DNA of 56,926 nt from SYFY01 sp031385325 (GTDB lineage: Bacteria > Pseudomonadota > Gammaproteobacteria > Pseudomonadales > Azotimanducaceae): assembly GCA_031385325.1 (NCBI GenBank), contig JANNBJ010000017.1, forward strand, positions 1 to 56,926. Reading direction: 5' to 3'. How positions within the stretch are numbered: the stretch's first letter is position 1; each line of letters begins with the position of its first letter. The notes beneath the pieces were generated by a model. It did not search any database. It worked only from the letters and a program-made list of their open reading frames with translations, and was not told where the DNA came from. This document shows, piece by piece, positions 17,867 to 27,416 of the stretch. The translations under genes were made by a program, and so were the position numbers.

Positions 17867-18364
17867 GTGGTCGATGCAGATGGGTTCCGGCCCAATGTCG
17901 GCATAGTGCTCGTCAATGAGCAGGACCGGGTGCTATGGGCACGCCGCATTGGCGGCCATGATGCATGGCAGTTCCCACAAGGCGGTATACATCCTGGTGA
18001 GACACCGGAAGACACGCTGTTTCGTGAACTCAACGAAGAAGTTGGCCTGACACCCGATCAGGTTCAAATCCTCGGCCACACCAAAGGCTGGCTGCGGTAT
18101 CGACTGCCGGCAAGGTTGCGACGACACAATTCGACGCCCGGATTTCTGGGTCAAAAGCAGCAGTGGTTTTTGCTCAGGATGATGGCAACCGATGAAGCGA
18201 TCCGTTTTGACGCGTCCTCCGATCCGGAATTTGATCACTGGCAGTGGGTGAGTTACTGGTATCCGGTCCTCGAAGTTGTTGACTTCAAGCGCGAGGTTTA
18301 CCGGCGAGCCTTGCGTGAACTCATGCCGCTGCTGATCCGGCAGCGTCGCGGCGACGCTGCATGA
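17867..18364 (+). CDS. rppH: RNA pyrophosphohydrolase
   Basis: Nudix enzyme that removes pyrophosphate from 5'-triphosphate mRNA, triggering RNase E decay. GGIHPGETPEDTLFRELNEE is the Nudix box, and DADGFRPNVGIVLVN and WQFPQGG are family marks. GTG at 17867 has CAGGAG 6 bases upstream and gives the usual MVDADGFRPNVG start (165 residues); the frame extends 11 codons further up without similarity. Its stop overlaps the ptsP start, as in the conserved rppH-ptsP operon. Confidence 0.95.
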   Translation: MVDADGFRPNVGIVLVNEQDRVLWARRIGGHDAWQFPQGGIHPGETPEDTLFRELNEEVGLTPDQVQILGHTKGWLRYRLPARLRRHNSTPGFLGQKQQWFLLRMMATDEAIRFDASSDPEFDHWQWVSYWYPVLEVVDFKREVYRRALRELMPLLIRQRRGDAA

Positions 18365-20640
18365 ACATGCTCGGGGCATTGCGTGAGATCGTCGATGACG
18401 TCGCGCATGCCGGCTCGTTCCGTGAAGCCCTCAATCTGCTGGTGGTGGATGTTCGTGCGGCGCTGGGCACGGAAGTCTGCTCGATCTATCTCATCAATCG
18501 TGGTCGTGACCGATTCCTGTTTGCTGCCAACGAAGGGCTGAACCAGGCGTTTGTCGGTCAGTTCACGCTGGCCATCAATGAAGGTCTGGTGGGACTGGTG
18601 GCCGAACGCGCCGAGCCCATCAATCTGAAAGATGCCACAGAACATCCTCGTTTCCGCTTCCTGCCGCAGATTGGCGAAGAGCCGTTTCATGCGTTTCTGG
18701 GCGTTCCCATCATCCATCATCGTAATGTGCTGGGCGTACTGGTTGTTCAGCAGCGTAACGAAAGGCGGTTCGACGAAAGCGAAGAAGCCTTCATGGTTAC
18801 CCTCGCTGCCCAGTTGGCCACACTGATTGCGCATGCGGCCGCGACGGGGGAAATAGGCGCGCTCACCCAGGGTGATGCGGCGCGTACGAATCAACTGTTC
18901 AAAGGCGTGGGCGGCTCTCCTGGTGTCGCCATTGGTACTGCGGTTGTGGTACATCCGTTGGCGGATCTCGACGCGGTCCCGGATCGGGAAACCGACAATA
19001 TCACCGTTGAACTGCTGACCTTCGACCGAGCGGTTGAGAGCGTTCGCGATGACATCAGGCGCATCGCCGAACAGTTCAGCAGCAGCTTGCCGGCAGAAGA
19101 GCTGGCGCTGTTCGATGTCTACCTGCACATGCTTGATGACGGCGCGATCCCGGGAGATGTCAAAGACCGCATCCGGCTCGGGCAATGGGCACAAGGTGCG
19201 CTGCGTCAGGTCATCCGTGAGCACTTGCGTACGTTTGAACAGATGGAAGACCCTTACTTGCGCGAACGCGGCGCTGACGTGAAGGATCTGGGGCTTCGGG
19301 TGCTTGCGAATCTGCAGGATACACGCCAGAAAAAACAGTTCTTCCCGGATCAGACGGTGCTGATCGGAGAAGAAGTCACGCCCGGCATTCTGGCCAGCAT
19401 TCCAGCCGAAAAGTTGTGCGGGATCGTGTCCTTGCGTGGCTCTGGTAATTCGCACGTGGCGATCCTTGCTCGTTCGCTGGGTGTGCCTGCGGTGATGGGC
19501 GCACTCGATGTACCACTTTTTGCCGTCGAAAATTCGACCGTCATCGTCGATGGTTTTTACGGCGAGGTCCACATCAATCCCGCACGTACGGTGCTGGATC
19601 AGTATCGAACGCTGATTGCGGAAGAGCGAGAGTTTGCGACCGAGCTTGAGACACTTCGCGATCTGCCGAGTGAAACGCCGGATGGCTGGCGACTGCCGCT
19701 GTGGGTGAATATCGGTCTGTCCGGAGATATCTCGCGCTCACTGGATCGGGGTGCTCAGGGCATCGGCCTGTTCCGCACCGAAATTCCATTCATGTCGCAG
19801 GATCGGTTTCCCACGGAAGAAGAACAGCGTGTCATCTATCGCGAACACATGGCGGCGTTTGAACCGCGCCCGGTGACGATGCGAACGCTGGACATCGGTG
19901 GTGACAAGTCACTCAGCTATTTTCCGATCGAAGAAGACAATCCGTTCCTTGGCTGGCGCGGTATTCGAGTGACGCTTGATCACCCGGAGATCTTCCTGAT
20001 TCAGACACGAGCCATGATCAAAGCCAATGCGGGCCTCGAAGGCATCCTGCGCATCATGTTGCCGATGATCTCAAGCGTCGGCGAAGTGGACGAAGCAAAG
20101 CTCCTCATCAATCGTGCCTATCGAGAAGTCTGTGAAGAGGGGGTCGACGTCAAACAACCTTTGATCGGCGTGATGATCGAAGTTCCGGCTGCGGTGTATC
20201 AGGCACGTGCACTGGCTCGTCGTGTCGACTTCCTGGCGGTAGGGTCAAACGATCTCACGCAGTACATGCTGGCGGTGGATCGTAATAACCCGCGGGTGGC
20301 CAACCTCTACAAAGAAGTCCATCCAGCCGTGCTTGGGGCACTGCGCGAAGTCGCTCGATCAGCTCACGCCGAAGGTAAGCCTGTGGGCATCTGCGGCGAG
20401 CTGGCAGGAACCCCCATTGGCGCGATTCTGCTGCTGGGCATGGGTTATGACGTGCTGTCGATGAATGCGACCAATCTGCCCCGCATCAAGTGGGTGATCC
20501 GGCACATCACGCTGGCACGGGCCAGACGGATCGTTGCCAAGGTGCTGAAGATGGAAGATCCACTCGAGATTGAACGGTTCATGCAGCAGGAACTGATCGA
20601 TGCCGGTCTCGGTCGGGTTGTTCCGCGGCATCACGGCTGA
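18361..20640 (+). CDS. ptsP: Phosphoenolpyruvate-protein phosphotransferase PtsP (EI-Ntr)
   Basis: First enzyme of the nitrogen phosphotransferase system; takes phosphate from PEP and passes it to NPr. A GAF domain occupies about residues 15-160 (EVCSIYLINRGRDRFLFAANE). The phosphohistidine domain has RGSGNSHVAILARSLGVPAV with the active-site His. The C-terminal PEP-binding barrel contains GIGLFRTEIPFM, MRTLDIGGDK, GVMIEVPAA, VGSNDLTQYMLAVDRNN and ICGELAG. At 759 residues it is close to the 748 of E. coli. The GAF domain is expected to sense glutamine/2-oxoglutarate status. Confidence 0.96.
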   Translation: MNMLGALREIVDDVAHAGSFREALNLLVVDVRAALGTEVCSIYLINRGRDRFLFAANEGLNQAFVGQFTLAINEGLVGLVAERAEPINLKDATEHPRFRFLPQIGEEPFHAFLGVPIIHHRNVLGVLVVQQRNERRFDESEEAFMVTLAAQLATLIAHAAATGEIGALTQGDAARTNQLFKGVGGSPGVAIGTAVVVHPLADLDAVPDRETDNITVELLTFDRAVESVRDDIRRIAEQFSSSLPAEELALFDVYLHMLDDGAIPGDVKDRIRLGQWAQGALRQVIREHLRTFEQMEDPYLRERGADVKDLGLRVLANLQDTRQKKQFFPDQTVLIGEEVTPGILASIPAEKLCGIVSLRGSGNSHVAILARSLGVPAVMGALDVPLFAVENSTVIVDGFYGEVHINPARTVLDQYRTLIAEEREFATELETLRDLPSETPDGWRLPLWVNIGLSGDISRSLDRGAQGIGLFRTEIPFMSQDRFPTEEEQRVIYREHMAAFEPRPVTMRTLDIGGDKSLSYFPIEEDNPFLGWRGIRVTLDHPEIFLIQTRAMIKANAGLEGILRIMLPMISSVGEVDEAKLLINRAYREVCEEGVDVKQPLIGVMIEVPAAVYQARALARRVDFLAVGSNDLTQYMLAVDRNNPRVANLYKEVHPAVLGALREVARSAHAEGKPVGICGELAGTPIGAILLLGMGYDVLSMNATNLPRIKWVIRHITLARARRIVAKVLKMEDPLEIERFMQQELIDAGLGRVVPRHHG

Positions 20641-20685
20641 GCAGGCGAGCAAAATCAGACGCAAGGATCGGTCGGTAGTGATGCG

Positions 20686-21894
20686 ATGAGTCGTTGGTGG
20701 TTGCTGGCCGGCCTGTGGCTGCTCTATACCGCGTTCGGGCTGACTGCGACCAGTATCGCGCCGCTGGTCATTCCCATCGAAAAAGACCTGGGCATCACGC
20801 ATGCGGCGATGGGCAGTGTGATGGGTGCATGGCAACTCGTGTACATCTTCGCTGCCATGCCCGGCGGCATGATGCTGGATCGCCTGGGCGGCGGACGGGC
20901 ACTGTTCATTGGCGCTCTGTTGATCGCCTTGTCAGCGGCTGGACGAGCCTTTGCAGATGACTACTGGACGTTGCTGTTAGCGGTTGGCCTGTTTGGGATT
21001 GGCGGTCCGGTCATCTCCTCGGGAGCACCCAAAGTTGTCGCGCAATTCTTTAGCGGCAGCGATCGCGGGCTGGCCATGGGTATCTACATGACAGGACCAG
21101 CAATCGGTGGTGTGGTTTCTCTGACACTGACGCACTCGGTGCTGCTTCCGTACTTCGACGGCAACTGGCGCTCCGTGGTGCTGCTCTGGTCGGGTGTTGC
21201 TGTGGTTGCGGCGCTGGTGTGGATTGTGATTGCCGGGCTGTTTGGGTTGCGGGCACGCGAAGTGGCAGTCGCTGCACCGCGCCTGCCACAAGGACAGGTC
21301 ATGCGTGAACTGATTGGCACCAGGGCCGTACAGATTGTGCTGTTGATGAGCGTGGGTGTTTTCCTGTTCAACCATGGTCTCAACAACTGGCTGCCGGAAC
21401 TGCTGCGCAGCCATGGATTGCCGATAGTCCAGGCGAGTTACTGGGCGGCGTTACCGACGATCATCGGCATTGCCGGCTCACTCCTGATTCCTCGACTGGC
21501 AACACCGGACCGACGCTTTCAGATCCTGCTCGGATTGTGTCTGGCTGCGCTGATGGCCAGCCTGTTGCTGCAATTTGTGTCTGGGCCTTTGTTGACACTC
21601 GGGCTCGTCATGCAGGGAATTGCGCGGTCCGCATTGATGACCGTGCTGGTACTCACGCTCGTTGAACTCCCCGGGATCGGTGAATCGCGCACTGGCATCG
21701 CCAGTGGGATGTTCTTTTCCGCAGCGGAAATCGGCGGGGTACTTGGGCCGCTGGGCCTTGGTGTGCTCTATGACGCCACCGGCAACTTTCATGGCGCACT
21801 CGCAGGACTCTCGGCCGTCGCGGTGATGTTGACCCTGGGAACGCTCTACCTGACTCGCCTGGCGCGTGGCTCGCAATCAGACCACCGGGCTTAA
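20686..21894 (+). CDS. MFS transporter, CynX/NimT-like
   Basis: Inner-membrane carrier with about 12 hydrophobic segments over 402 residues. The first helix is WWLLAGLWLLYTAFGL; the loop after helix two has PGGMMLDRLGGGRALF, matching the MFS A motif G-x3-D-R-x-G-x-R. A second copy of the motif is not obvious in the C half. Substrate unknown; CynX-type carriers move small anions such as cyanate or nitroimidazole. It starts 45 bp after ptsP and its last 18 bases overlap the tail of the convergent SDR gene. Confidence 0.75.
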   Translation: MSRWWLLAGLWLLYTAFGLTATSIAPLVIPIEKDLGITHAAMGSVMGAWQLVYIFAAMPGGMMLDRLGGGRALFIGALLIALSAAGRAFADDYWTLLLAVGLFGIGGPVISSGAPKVVAQFFSGSDRGLAMGIYMTGPAIGGVVSLTLTHSVLLPYFDGNWRSVVLLWSGVAVVAALVWIVIAGLFGLRAREVAVAAPRLPQGQVMRELIGTRAVQIVLLMSVGVFLFNHGLNNWLPELLRSHGLPIVQASYWAALPTIIGIAGSLLIPRLATPDRRFQILLGLCLAALMASLLLQFVSGPLLTLGLVMQGIARSALMTVLVLTLVELPGIGESRTGIASGMFFSAAEIGGVLGPLGLGVLYDATGNFHGALAGLSAVAVMLTLGTLYLTRLARGSQSDHRA

Positions 21895-22671
21895 CCCACC
21901 ATCCATGTTGATGGCGCAGCCGTTGATATAACTGCCGCCGTTGGAGACCAGAAACAACGCTGTGTTGGCGACTTCTTCAGCTTCTCCCATTCGTCCCATG
22001 GGCAGACGTTTGCCGAACTCGGCGATGAACTCATCGAGTGGCTGGTTGGCACCAGACGTCTCCCAGGTGCGACGGATCTGATCGCTCTTGATCTGACCGA
22101 TCAGCAGGGCGTTGACGAGAATGTTGTGTGGTGCACCCTCGTTGGCCAGCACCTTGGTCAATGCCATACCGGCGGCGCGGGTCACGGATGTCGGCGCCGT
22201 GCGTGCACTCGGTGCCTTGGCACCAATGTTCAGAATATTGAGAATCCGACCGAACTTGCGAGTCTGCATTCCGGGCCAGGCGAGCCGGGTGAGTCGGATG
22301 GCTGCCATTAGCTTGAGATCAATGTCGTCCTGCCATTGTTCGTCGGTGATGTCCATGAACGGTTTGACTGCGGCTTTGCCGGCGTTGTTGACAAGCACAT
22401 CCACGGGACCTAAAACGCTGACGATGTCGGCATAAGTCGACTGGAGCTGGTTGTTGTCGGCAACATCGCAGGCAAAGGTTTCGATGCGTGCGCCGGTTGG
22501 TGCAGCTTCGGCGGAGATTGTCTGTTTCGCCTGTGCCAGCGTGTCAGGGCGGCGGGCGATAATGCCAACCCGAGCGCCGGCGCTGTAGAACGCCTTCGCC
22601 ATGGCGAGGCCAATGCCCAGAGAGCCACCGGTGATTATGGCGGTACGGTTTGCAAGGGTCAGTTCCATCAT
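21877..22671 (-). CDS. SDR family protein with atypical active site
   Basis: Rossmann-fold short-chain dehydrogenase relative, 264 residues. TGGSLGIGLAMAKAF is the NAD(P) motif, DVADNNQ and NNAGKAAVKPFMD are standard. The catalytic YxxxK position appears as TSVTR in RTAPTSVTRAAGMALTKVL, so both Tyr and Lys are replaced; this matches a known subgroup whose chemistry is less clear. The C-terminus (LFLVSNGGSYINGCAINMDGG) is canonical. Two adjacent ATGs (22671, 22668) are possible starts. Translationally linked to the NRDE gene: the starts overlap that gene's TGA. Confidence 0.8.
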   Translation of the reverse strand: MMELTLANRTAIITGGSLGIGLAMAKAFYSAGARVGIIARRPDTLAQAKQTISAEAAPTGARIETFACDVADNNQLQSTYADIVSVLGPVDVLVNNAGKAAVKPFMDITDEQWQDDIDLKLMAAIRLTRLAWPGMQTRKFGRILNILNIGAKAPSARTAPTSVTRAAGMALTKVLANEGAPHNILVNALLIGQIKSDQIRRTWETSGANQPLDEFIAEFGKRLPMGRMGEAEEVANTALFLVSNGGSYINGCAINMDGGLSPVV

Positions 22672-23414
22672 CGGCTCCAGGGCAGGACAAGCTCGCGGTG
22701 GTCGCCGGGTGCGCCGCCCGGTCCATACAGCTGCTCGGCAATCGAGACGTGCTCGTGGGTGAAGATCACAGCGCTGCTGGCACGTGTCCCGTACTCTTCA
22801 CCGCGAATGAAGCAGGGCGCGATGCGTCGCTCCATTTCGAGCGGGCGCCCTCGATCAGGTAACTCGTGATCCGGCGGCACCGAGTCATCGGCCAGCAGAT
22901 TGAGCAGCTGTCGTGAGGTCGGCGTTTGCCGCAGCATGGATTGGAGCAGAGACCGACCACGCAGGACCTTGGGCCATTCCGAACCGAGTGCGGCATTGCT
23001 GAGCCCGTACGTGCCCGGACGAAGTCGCTGCATGGGGGCCTTGTTCGAGACGTAAACCATGTGGTCGCCATCCCAGAGGAGCAGATTGAAACCGCGATAG
23101 CTCGGACCCTCGATCGAGGCTGCATACTGCTCGGCAGTCATCTCGCCAGTGAGGAAGCTGGCAGTCAAAGCGCCCCGCGAGAGCGGCGCGCTGTCGACGG
23201 GATCCGAATAGTTGGTTACCGCTGCAAAGCGGCCGGCCGCGGAAATACCCAGCCAGGTGCCGTCGGCTTCAAGATCGCGGCCCGCGACGACACGCGGATC
23301 TTCGTCCCAATGATGTACGGGCAGCGCCGGCCGCCGGTAGAATTCGTCGCGATTTGCGGCGACCACCAGTGGATATTCCGGGTGTGCTCCAACTGCAAAT
23401 AAAACCAGACACAT
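22668..23414 (-). CDS. NRDE family protein (TANGO2-like)
   Basis: Conserved protein named after its N-terminal Asn-Arg-Asp-Glu motif, visible as VVAANRDEFYRRPA. MCLVLFAV begins with the Cys that follows the initiator Met in this family, which may act as an Ntn-type nucleophile. GRDLEADGTWLGISAAGRFAAVTNY is the second conserved block. 248 residues. The human relative TANGO2 is tied to haem/lipid handling; bacterial function is not established. It heads a two-gene unit with the SDR and diverges from lgt with a 32-bp gap. Confidence 0.9.
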   Translation of the reverse strand: MCLVLFAVGAHPEYPLVVAANRDEFYRRPALPVHHWDEDPRVVAGRDLEADGTWLGISAAGRFAAVTNYSDPVDSAPLSRGALTASFLTGEMTAEQYAASIEGPSYRGFNLLLWDGDHMVYVSNKAPMQRLRPGTYGLSNAALGSEWPKVLRGRSLLQSMLRQTPTSRQLLNLLADDSVPPDHELPDRGRPLEMERRIAPCFIRGEEYGTRASSAVIFTHEHVSIAEQLYGPGGAPGDHRELVLPWSR

Positions 23415-23446
23415 GGCCCCAGTTTAACCAGTAAAAGGATCGACCT

Positions 23447-24280
23447 GTGCACTACCCCTTGATCGATCAGATAATCGTCTCGCTCGGTCCACTCGCCATT
23501 CGCTGGTACGGGCTTTCTTATCTGGCTGCGTTTGCAACTGCTTACTTTCTGCTCATGTTGCGTAGCCGCTCGATGCCGGGTCGATTCGACGAAAAAGCCA
23601 TCTCCGATCTGGTGTTTTACGGCGCACTCGGCGCCGTCATCGGCGGTCGACTGGGCTCGGTTTTTTTCTACAACTTCGACTACTTCCTGCGTGACCCGCT
23701 GTACCTGCTGCGAATCTGGGAAGGCGGCATGTCCTTTCATGGTGGATTGCTGGGCGTCGCGGTTGCGATGTTGGTGTACGCCAGACGCACCGGACGTAAC
23801 TTCTTTACGGTTACTGACTTCCTGGCGCCGGCGGTACCTACAGGCCTGGGCTTTGGTCGGCTAGGCAATTTTGCCAACACCGAGTTGCCAGGTCGCGTCA
23901 CCGAGTCCGGGTTTGGCTTTCACTACCCTTGCGCGGCCGATGCGATCCAGGCCATTTCGCTGACCTGTACCGGTGAGTGGGAAGCCGTCCTGCGACATCC
24001 GTCACCGCTCTATCAGGCATTTGCCGAAGGCATGGTTCTGTTCGCGCTCGTCTGGTGGGTGTCCAGCAAACCGCGAGAGACGGCAGTCGTAACCGGGACA
24101 TTTCTCGCCGGTTATGGCGCGCTGCGTGTGGTTACCGAGTACTTCCGGGCGCCAGACGCTCATATCGGTTATTTGGCAGGTGATTGGTTGACCATGGGGC
24201 AGGTGCTGTCATTGCCTCTGGTGCTGGCGGGTGTGGTTGTCATCTTCTACGGGCGACGGTGGCAACGTACAGGAAGCTAA
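23447..24280 (+). CDS. lgt: Phosphatidylglycerol-prolipoprotein diacylglyceryl transferase
   Basis: Inner-membrane enzyme that attaches diacylglycerol to the lipobox Cys of prolipoproteins. Seven hydrophobic segments over 277 residues; SFHGGLLGV is the catalytic HGG motif and GFGRLGNFANTELPGR the Lgt signature with the essential Arg and Asn. GTG start with GGAT upstream. In E. coli thyA follows; here lgt ends by overlapping the tail of a convergent AraC regulator, so the rppH-ptsP-lgt-thyA order is broken on both sides. Clients in this window include the DUF1080 lipoprotein at 42480. Confidence 0.95.
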   Translation: MHYPLIDQIIVSLGPLAIRWYGLSYLAAFATAYFLLMLRSRSMPGRFDEKAISDLVFYGALGAVIGGRLGSVFFYNFDYFLRDPLYLLRIWEGGMSFHGGLLGVAVAMLVYARRTGRNFFTVTDFLAPAVPTGLGFGRLGNFANTELPGRVTESGFGFHYPCAADAIQAISLTCTGEWEAVLRHPSPLYQAFAEGMVLFALVWWVSSKPRETAVVTGTFLAGYGALRVVTEYFRAPDAHIGYLAGDWLTMGQVLSLPLVLAGVVVIFYGRRWQRTGS

Positions 24281-25053
24281 CGACCGAACTTCGCGGGTGT
24301 GGTTCCGTGTTGCTCTCGAAAAGCCGCACTGAAACTGTTGACGCTTCCATAGCCAAGGACCTGGGCAACTTCAACGGCCGGGAGTCCGGAGAGTAGCTGC
24401 GCAGCGGCGACATTCATGCGCCAGCGTTGCCGCCACTGTGCAAGGCTGATTCCTGCCTCTTCAGTGAAGAGGCGCTCGATCGTCCGTCGGCTCGCACCGG
24501 AATCGGCGATGAGACGATCCAGAGGATGCGCAAGACAGGCCGGATCCTGAATGCGCTGTGCGACAGTTCTGGCCCGCGAGTCAACCGGCATCAGCAGCTC
24601 AATGGCATCGATTGCGCAATCCTTCGTCTGATCCACCAGCAGATCGCAGAGCAGGGAAGATCGGATGCTGTTGTCGAGCGGGGCTCGACGAATCGCCTCT
24701 GACATCAATTCACGCAGCAGCGCGGAAACCTTGATCAACCGGCTGGTGGCGGGAAGATCCGCGCAACAGATGGGAGCGAGATAGAGAAAACGCAAGGTGG
24801 CGCGGCGATGTATCGACAGCCGATGCTGAACCCGAGGTGGCACCCACACCGAACGACCGGGCGCGATCAACCACTGACCGCTGCCTGTTTCTATACTGAC
24901 GGCGCCACCTGCGACCAGTAACAACTGTCCCCAATCGTGCGTGTGCATCGGCAAACTCGTTCCGGCTTCACCGATCAGGTCCATGTGACGAAGGAGGGTA
25001 GTGGCCAAACGGTCAGCTTGATTCGATTGCACGGTCTCCAGCTGAATGATCAT
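24277..25053 (-). CDS. AraC family transcriptional regulator
   Basis: N-terminal cupin-like sensor (HTHDWGQLLLVAGGAVSIETG, PGRSVWVPPRVQHRL) joined to a C-terminal AraC double HTH: SGASRRTIERLFTEEAGISL in the first helix-turn-helix and AQVLGYGSVNSFSAAFREQH in the second. The ATG at 25053 gives 258 residues and a normal sensor start; the frame continues 84 codons upstream through the neighbouring hydrolase gene, which is coincidental. It begins 4 bp after the hydrolase stop, so the two are probably one operon, and the regulator may control it. Inducer unknown. Confidence 0.88.
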   Translation of the reverse strand: MIIQLETVQSNQADRLATTLLRHMDLIGEAGTSLPMHTHDWGQLLLVAGGAVSIETGSGQWLIAPGRSVWVPPRVQHRLSIHRRATLRFLYLAPICCADLPATSRLIKVSALLRELMSEAIRRAPLDNSIRSSLLCDLLVDQTKDCAIDAIELLMPVDSRARTVAQRIQDPACLAHPLDRLIADSGASRRTIERLFTEEAGISLAQWRQRWRMNVAAAQLLSGLPAVEVAQVLGYGSVNSFSAAFREQHGTTPAKFGR

Positions 25054-25057
25054 AGTT

Positions 25058-27124
25058 TTAGACCAGATCGCGTGGGATATCCGCAGAATGGCTGCGTTCA
25101 AAAATCGTCTTGCCAGCGCATTTTGCAACAAGGGTCTCAACGAGATGGAATTCGGCTGCGTTTGCACGCAGTTCATAGCCCGCTTCAACGATGCAGTCCC
25201 AGTCCGCTCGTTTCCAGGTTGCAACGATGCGTTGACTCCAGACACCGCTGTCGAAATCGCCTTCACGAATTTCGCTCGTCTCCCATGATCCGCGTGAGAC
25301 AACACTACCCGTGTCCTTGATCGTGCGTTCTAAGGGCGCGGAGTTATTTTCGATCAAGTAACGACCGGGCTCGACCGCGGCAAGCATCGTCTGTGGCCGC
25401 GCGGTGCCGGGCTCGGGCGGCCGCAACACCTCAGAGATCGTGAACGCCGAGGGCACAACTTCCTGCTGTCGTACCGGCAGTTCCAGTCGCGAATGTCGGC
25501 CCAGAGTGAAGGTCAGATCTGCGGGTCGGGGTGATGGCCAGACCATAGGCCAGAGTCCGTCGGACAACGCGATACGAAGACGGCTGTTCTGTTTGAAACG
25601 GTGCGCGATCGGTGACAGTTCAATCCGGACGTCGTACTCATGCCCGGGCTTCAGCGCCGACGGCGCCTCGCCCTGCTTGCGATGGGTAAGATTCAGCAAG
25701 CCAGAGCTGACTAGCCAGGACTCACCCGATGGGGTGACCTCCATCAATCTTACGGCCAGCTGAGCCACGGGTTCTGACGACTGCACGCGCACGCGCAGTT
25801 CAGGCTGTCCAAGGATTTCGATGTCGCGCTCAAGCGGCGTCGTGTCGAAAACGAGCGACTTCGTGTCGTCCGATGACTGTTCTACCGAGGGGCGATCCAG
25901 CCACTCAGGTTTGGTCAGGCCGACAATCGCGCCACCATGATGAACCTCGCGATGGGTGCGGCCCGGGCTGGGTGCCAGCCGGCCCGCTTTGTTCAGGTGC
26001 AGGCGCAGCGGCGTGAGGTGCCTCGGCCATGCAGGCTCGGCGATCCAGCGGCCGGGAATCGGGTCGGGAATCTGTTGCGCGGCGGCGGCATAGTTCATGA
26101 ATGCGCGAAAAATCGGCTCGTCCATGATGCCGGTCTGCACACCACGCAACCAATGTTCCCACCAACGTATTTCCTCTGTCGCCCAGTCAAGGCCTTGTGG
26201 CTGCGCCGTCCACGGATAGGTATGGCCCCATGGACCAATCAGACACTTGCGCACACCGCTCAGGTTCCCGAACAGTCTAAGTACCGGCTTGGTATAGGTG
26301 TCCTGCCACCCTGAAACGAGGTAAGTGGGGATCTTGATTGCAGCGGCTGCGATCACCCCGCGGCGCCAGTACTCATCGAAGTGCTGATGCGAGACCCAGG
26401 TTCGCATGATGTCGGGCGTTGCCGCAAGTCTCGCACGCCATTTGTTTTCCCAGTGTGGTCCGCTGATGGCAGGGTCAGGGGGATCCGCCATCACGGTCTT
26501 GAACAAGGTGCCCCATTGGAAATTGGTATGGCCGAGTGCTCCGCCAACATAGTGGGCATCATCGGTGTAACGGTTTTCGGTGCAGTTCATCGGCATGATT
26601 GCCTTGAGGGCAGGCGGATTGCGGGCCGCGATATGCAGTGTGTTGATGCCGCCCCAGGAAATGCCGCGCATGCCCACAGCGCCGTTGGACCAAGGTTGCC
26701 GCGACAGCCAATCGATGCAGGACAAACCATCGCGCAGTTCATCTTCGGTGTATTCGTCCGTCATCACCCCATCTGAATCGCCGGATCCGCGCACATCGAT
26801 GCGGGCGTATGCGATACCGCGTGAGGCTAGTGTGTGACCCCAGGCATCGTCGTGCATGCGATAGCCGTCGCGCTTGCGGTACGGGATGTACTCGAACACT
26901 GACGGCGCAGGCGGCTCGTCTGGACCATCTGGAAGCCATAGGCGTGCCGAGAGGCGAACGCCGTCGGCCATGGTTATCCAGGTATTCTCGATAACACGCA
27001 CGCCCCGCTCGTGCGGTAACGTCCATGACCGATGCGCTGGGCTACTGTGCGATGCGTTGGTTGAAAACATTACCGGTAGTGCAGTTGCAGCCTTCAGGAC
27101 ACTTCGCCGCGACCACGTCGTCAT
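25058..27124 (-). CDS. CocE/NonD-type X-Pro dipeptidyl-peptidase-like hydrolase, exported
   Basis: Alpha/beta hydrolase with a C-terminal jelly-roll domain, related to cocaine esterase and glutaryl-7-ACA acylase; hydrolyses esters or amides. SRRSVLKAATALPVMF near the N-terminus is a Tat-type signal, implying periplasmic export of a folded enzyme. GMRGISWGG is the nucleophile elbow, VSGWQDTY carries the acid region and IGPWGHTYP the catalytic His; VLRVDVRG-like ARIDVRGSGDSDG is also standard. 688 residues. GGAG is present 8 bases before the ATG. Followed by its likely AraC regulator. About 290 bp upstream (to 27416) is non-coding with no structure I can assign. Confidence 0.85.
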   Translation of the reverse strand: MTTWSRRSVLKAATALPVMFSTNASHSSPAHRSWTLPHERGVRVIENTWITMADGVRLSARLWLPDGPDEPPAPSVFEYIPYRKRDGYRMHDDAWGHTLASRGIAYARIDVRGSGDSDGVMTDEYTEDELRDGLSCIDWLSRQPWSNGAVGMRGISWGGINTLHIAARNPPALKAIMPMNCTENRYTDDAHYVGGALGHTNFQWGTLFKTVMADPPDPAISGPHWENKWRARLAATPDIMRTWVSHQHFDEYWRRGVIAAAAIKIPTYLVSGWQDTYTKPVLRLFGNLSGVRKCLIGPWGHTYPWTAQPQGLDWATEEIRWWEHWLRGVQTGIMDEPIFRAFMNYAAAAQQIPDPIPGRWIAEPAWPRHLTPLRLHLNKAGRLAPSPGRTHREVHHGGAIVGLTKPEWLDRPSVEQSSDDTKSLVFDTTPLERDIEILGQPELRVRVQSSEPVAQLAVRLMEVTPSGESWLVSSGLLNLTHRKQGEAPSALKPGHEYDVRIELSPIAHRFKQNSRLRIALSDGLWPMVWPSPRPADLTFTLGRHSRLELPVRQQEVVPSAFTISEVLRPPEPGTARPQTMLAAVEPGRYLIENNSAPLERTIKDTGSVVSRGSWETSEIREGDFDSGVWSQRIVATWKRADWDCIVEAGYELRANAAEFHLVETLVAKCAGKTIFERSHSADIPRDLV

Positions 27125-27416
27125 TCTTGTCTCCAGCAGGTCACCTGTTCGACCTTACGTTGAATTATTCTACTGCATGCCAATTGTGCGCGTTCGTGTC
27201 CAGTTGACATACTCCGCCGGTTCGGTGGGGCAGATCTGTCGATGCCGAGAGGCGGATGGTTTTCCAGGCTGCGCGGCTACGATTTTCTTTTTTACTTTAA
27301 GTCCGCTTGTCAGGTTGCCGTGAAAGAGAGTGTTTCCGACTCAAACGGCCCGAGTAAGGGGCCAGGAATGTGTCGCTTCGCCGCTGCGTGCTTTTCCAGA
27401 CACTAAACTGTTTTGT

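Noticed and set aside
18298..19572. Long minus-strand frame of 424 codons
   Set aside because: It is antisense to rppH/ptsP, has low-complexity, His/Gln/Arg-rich translation and no family motifs; the ptsP frame is certain.
27309..27324. 16-base sequence shared with 42371-42386
   Set aside because: GTCAGGTTGCCGTGAA occurs in both places but flanks do not match and no element is evident; could be chance or a small trace of a repeat.
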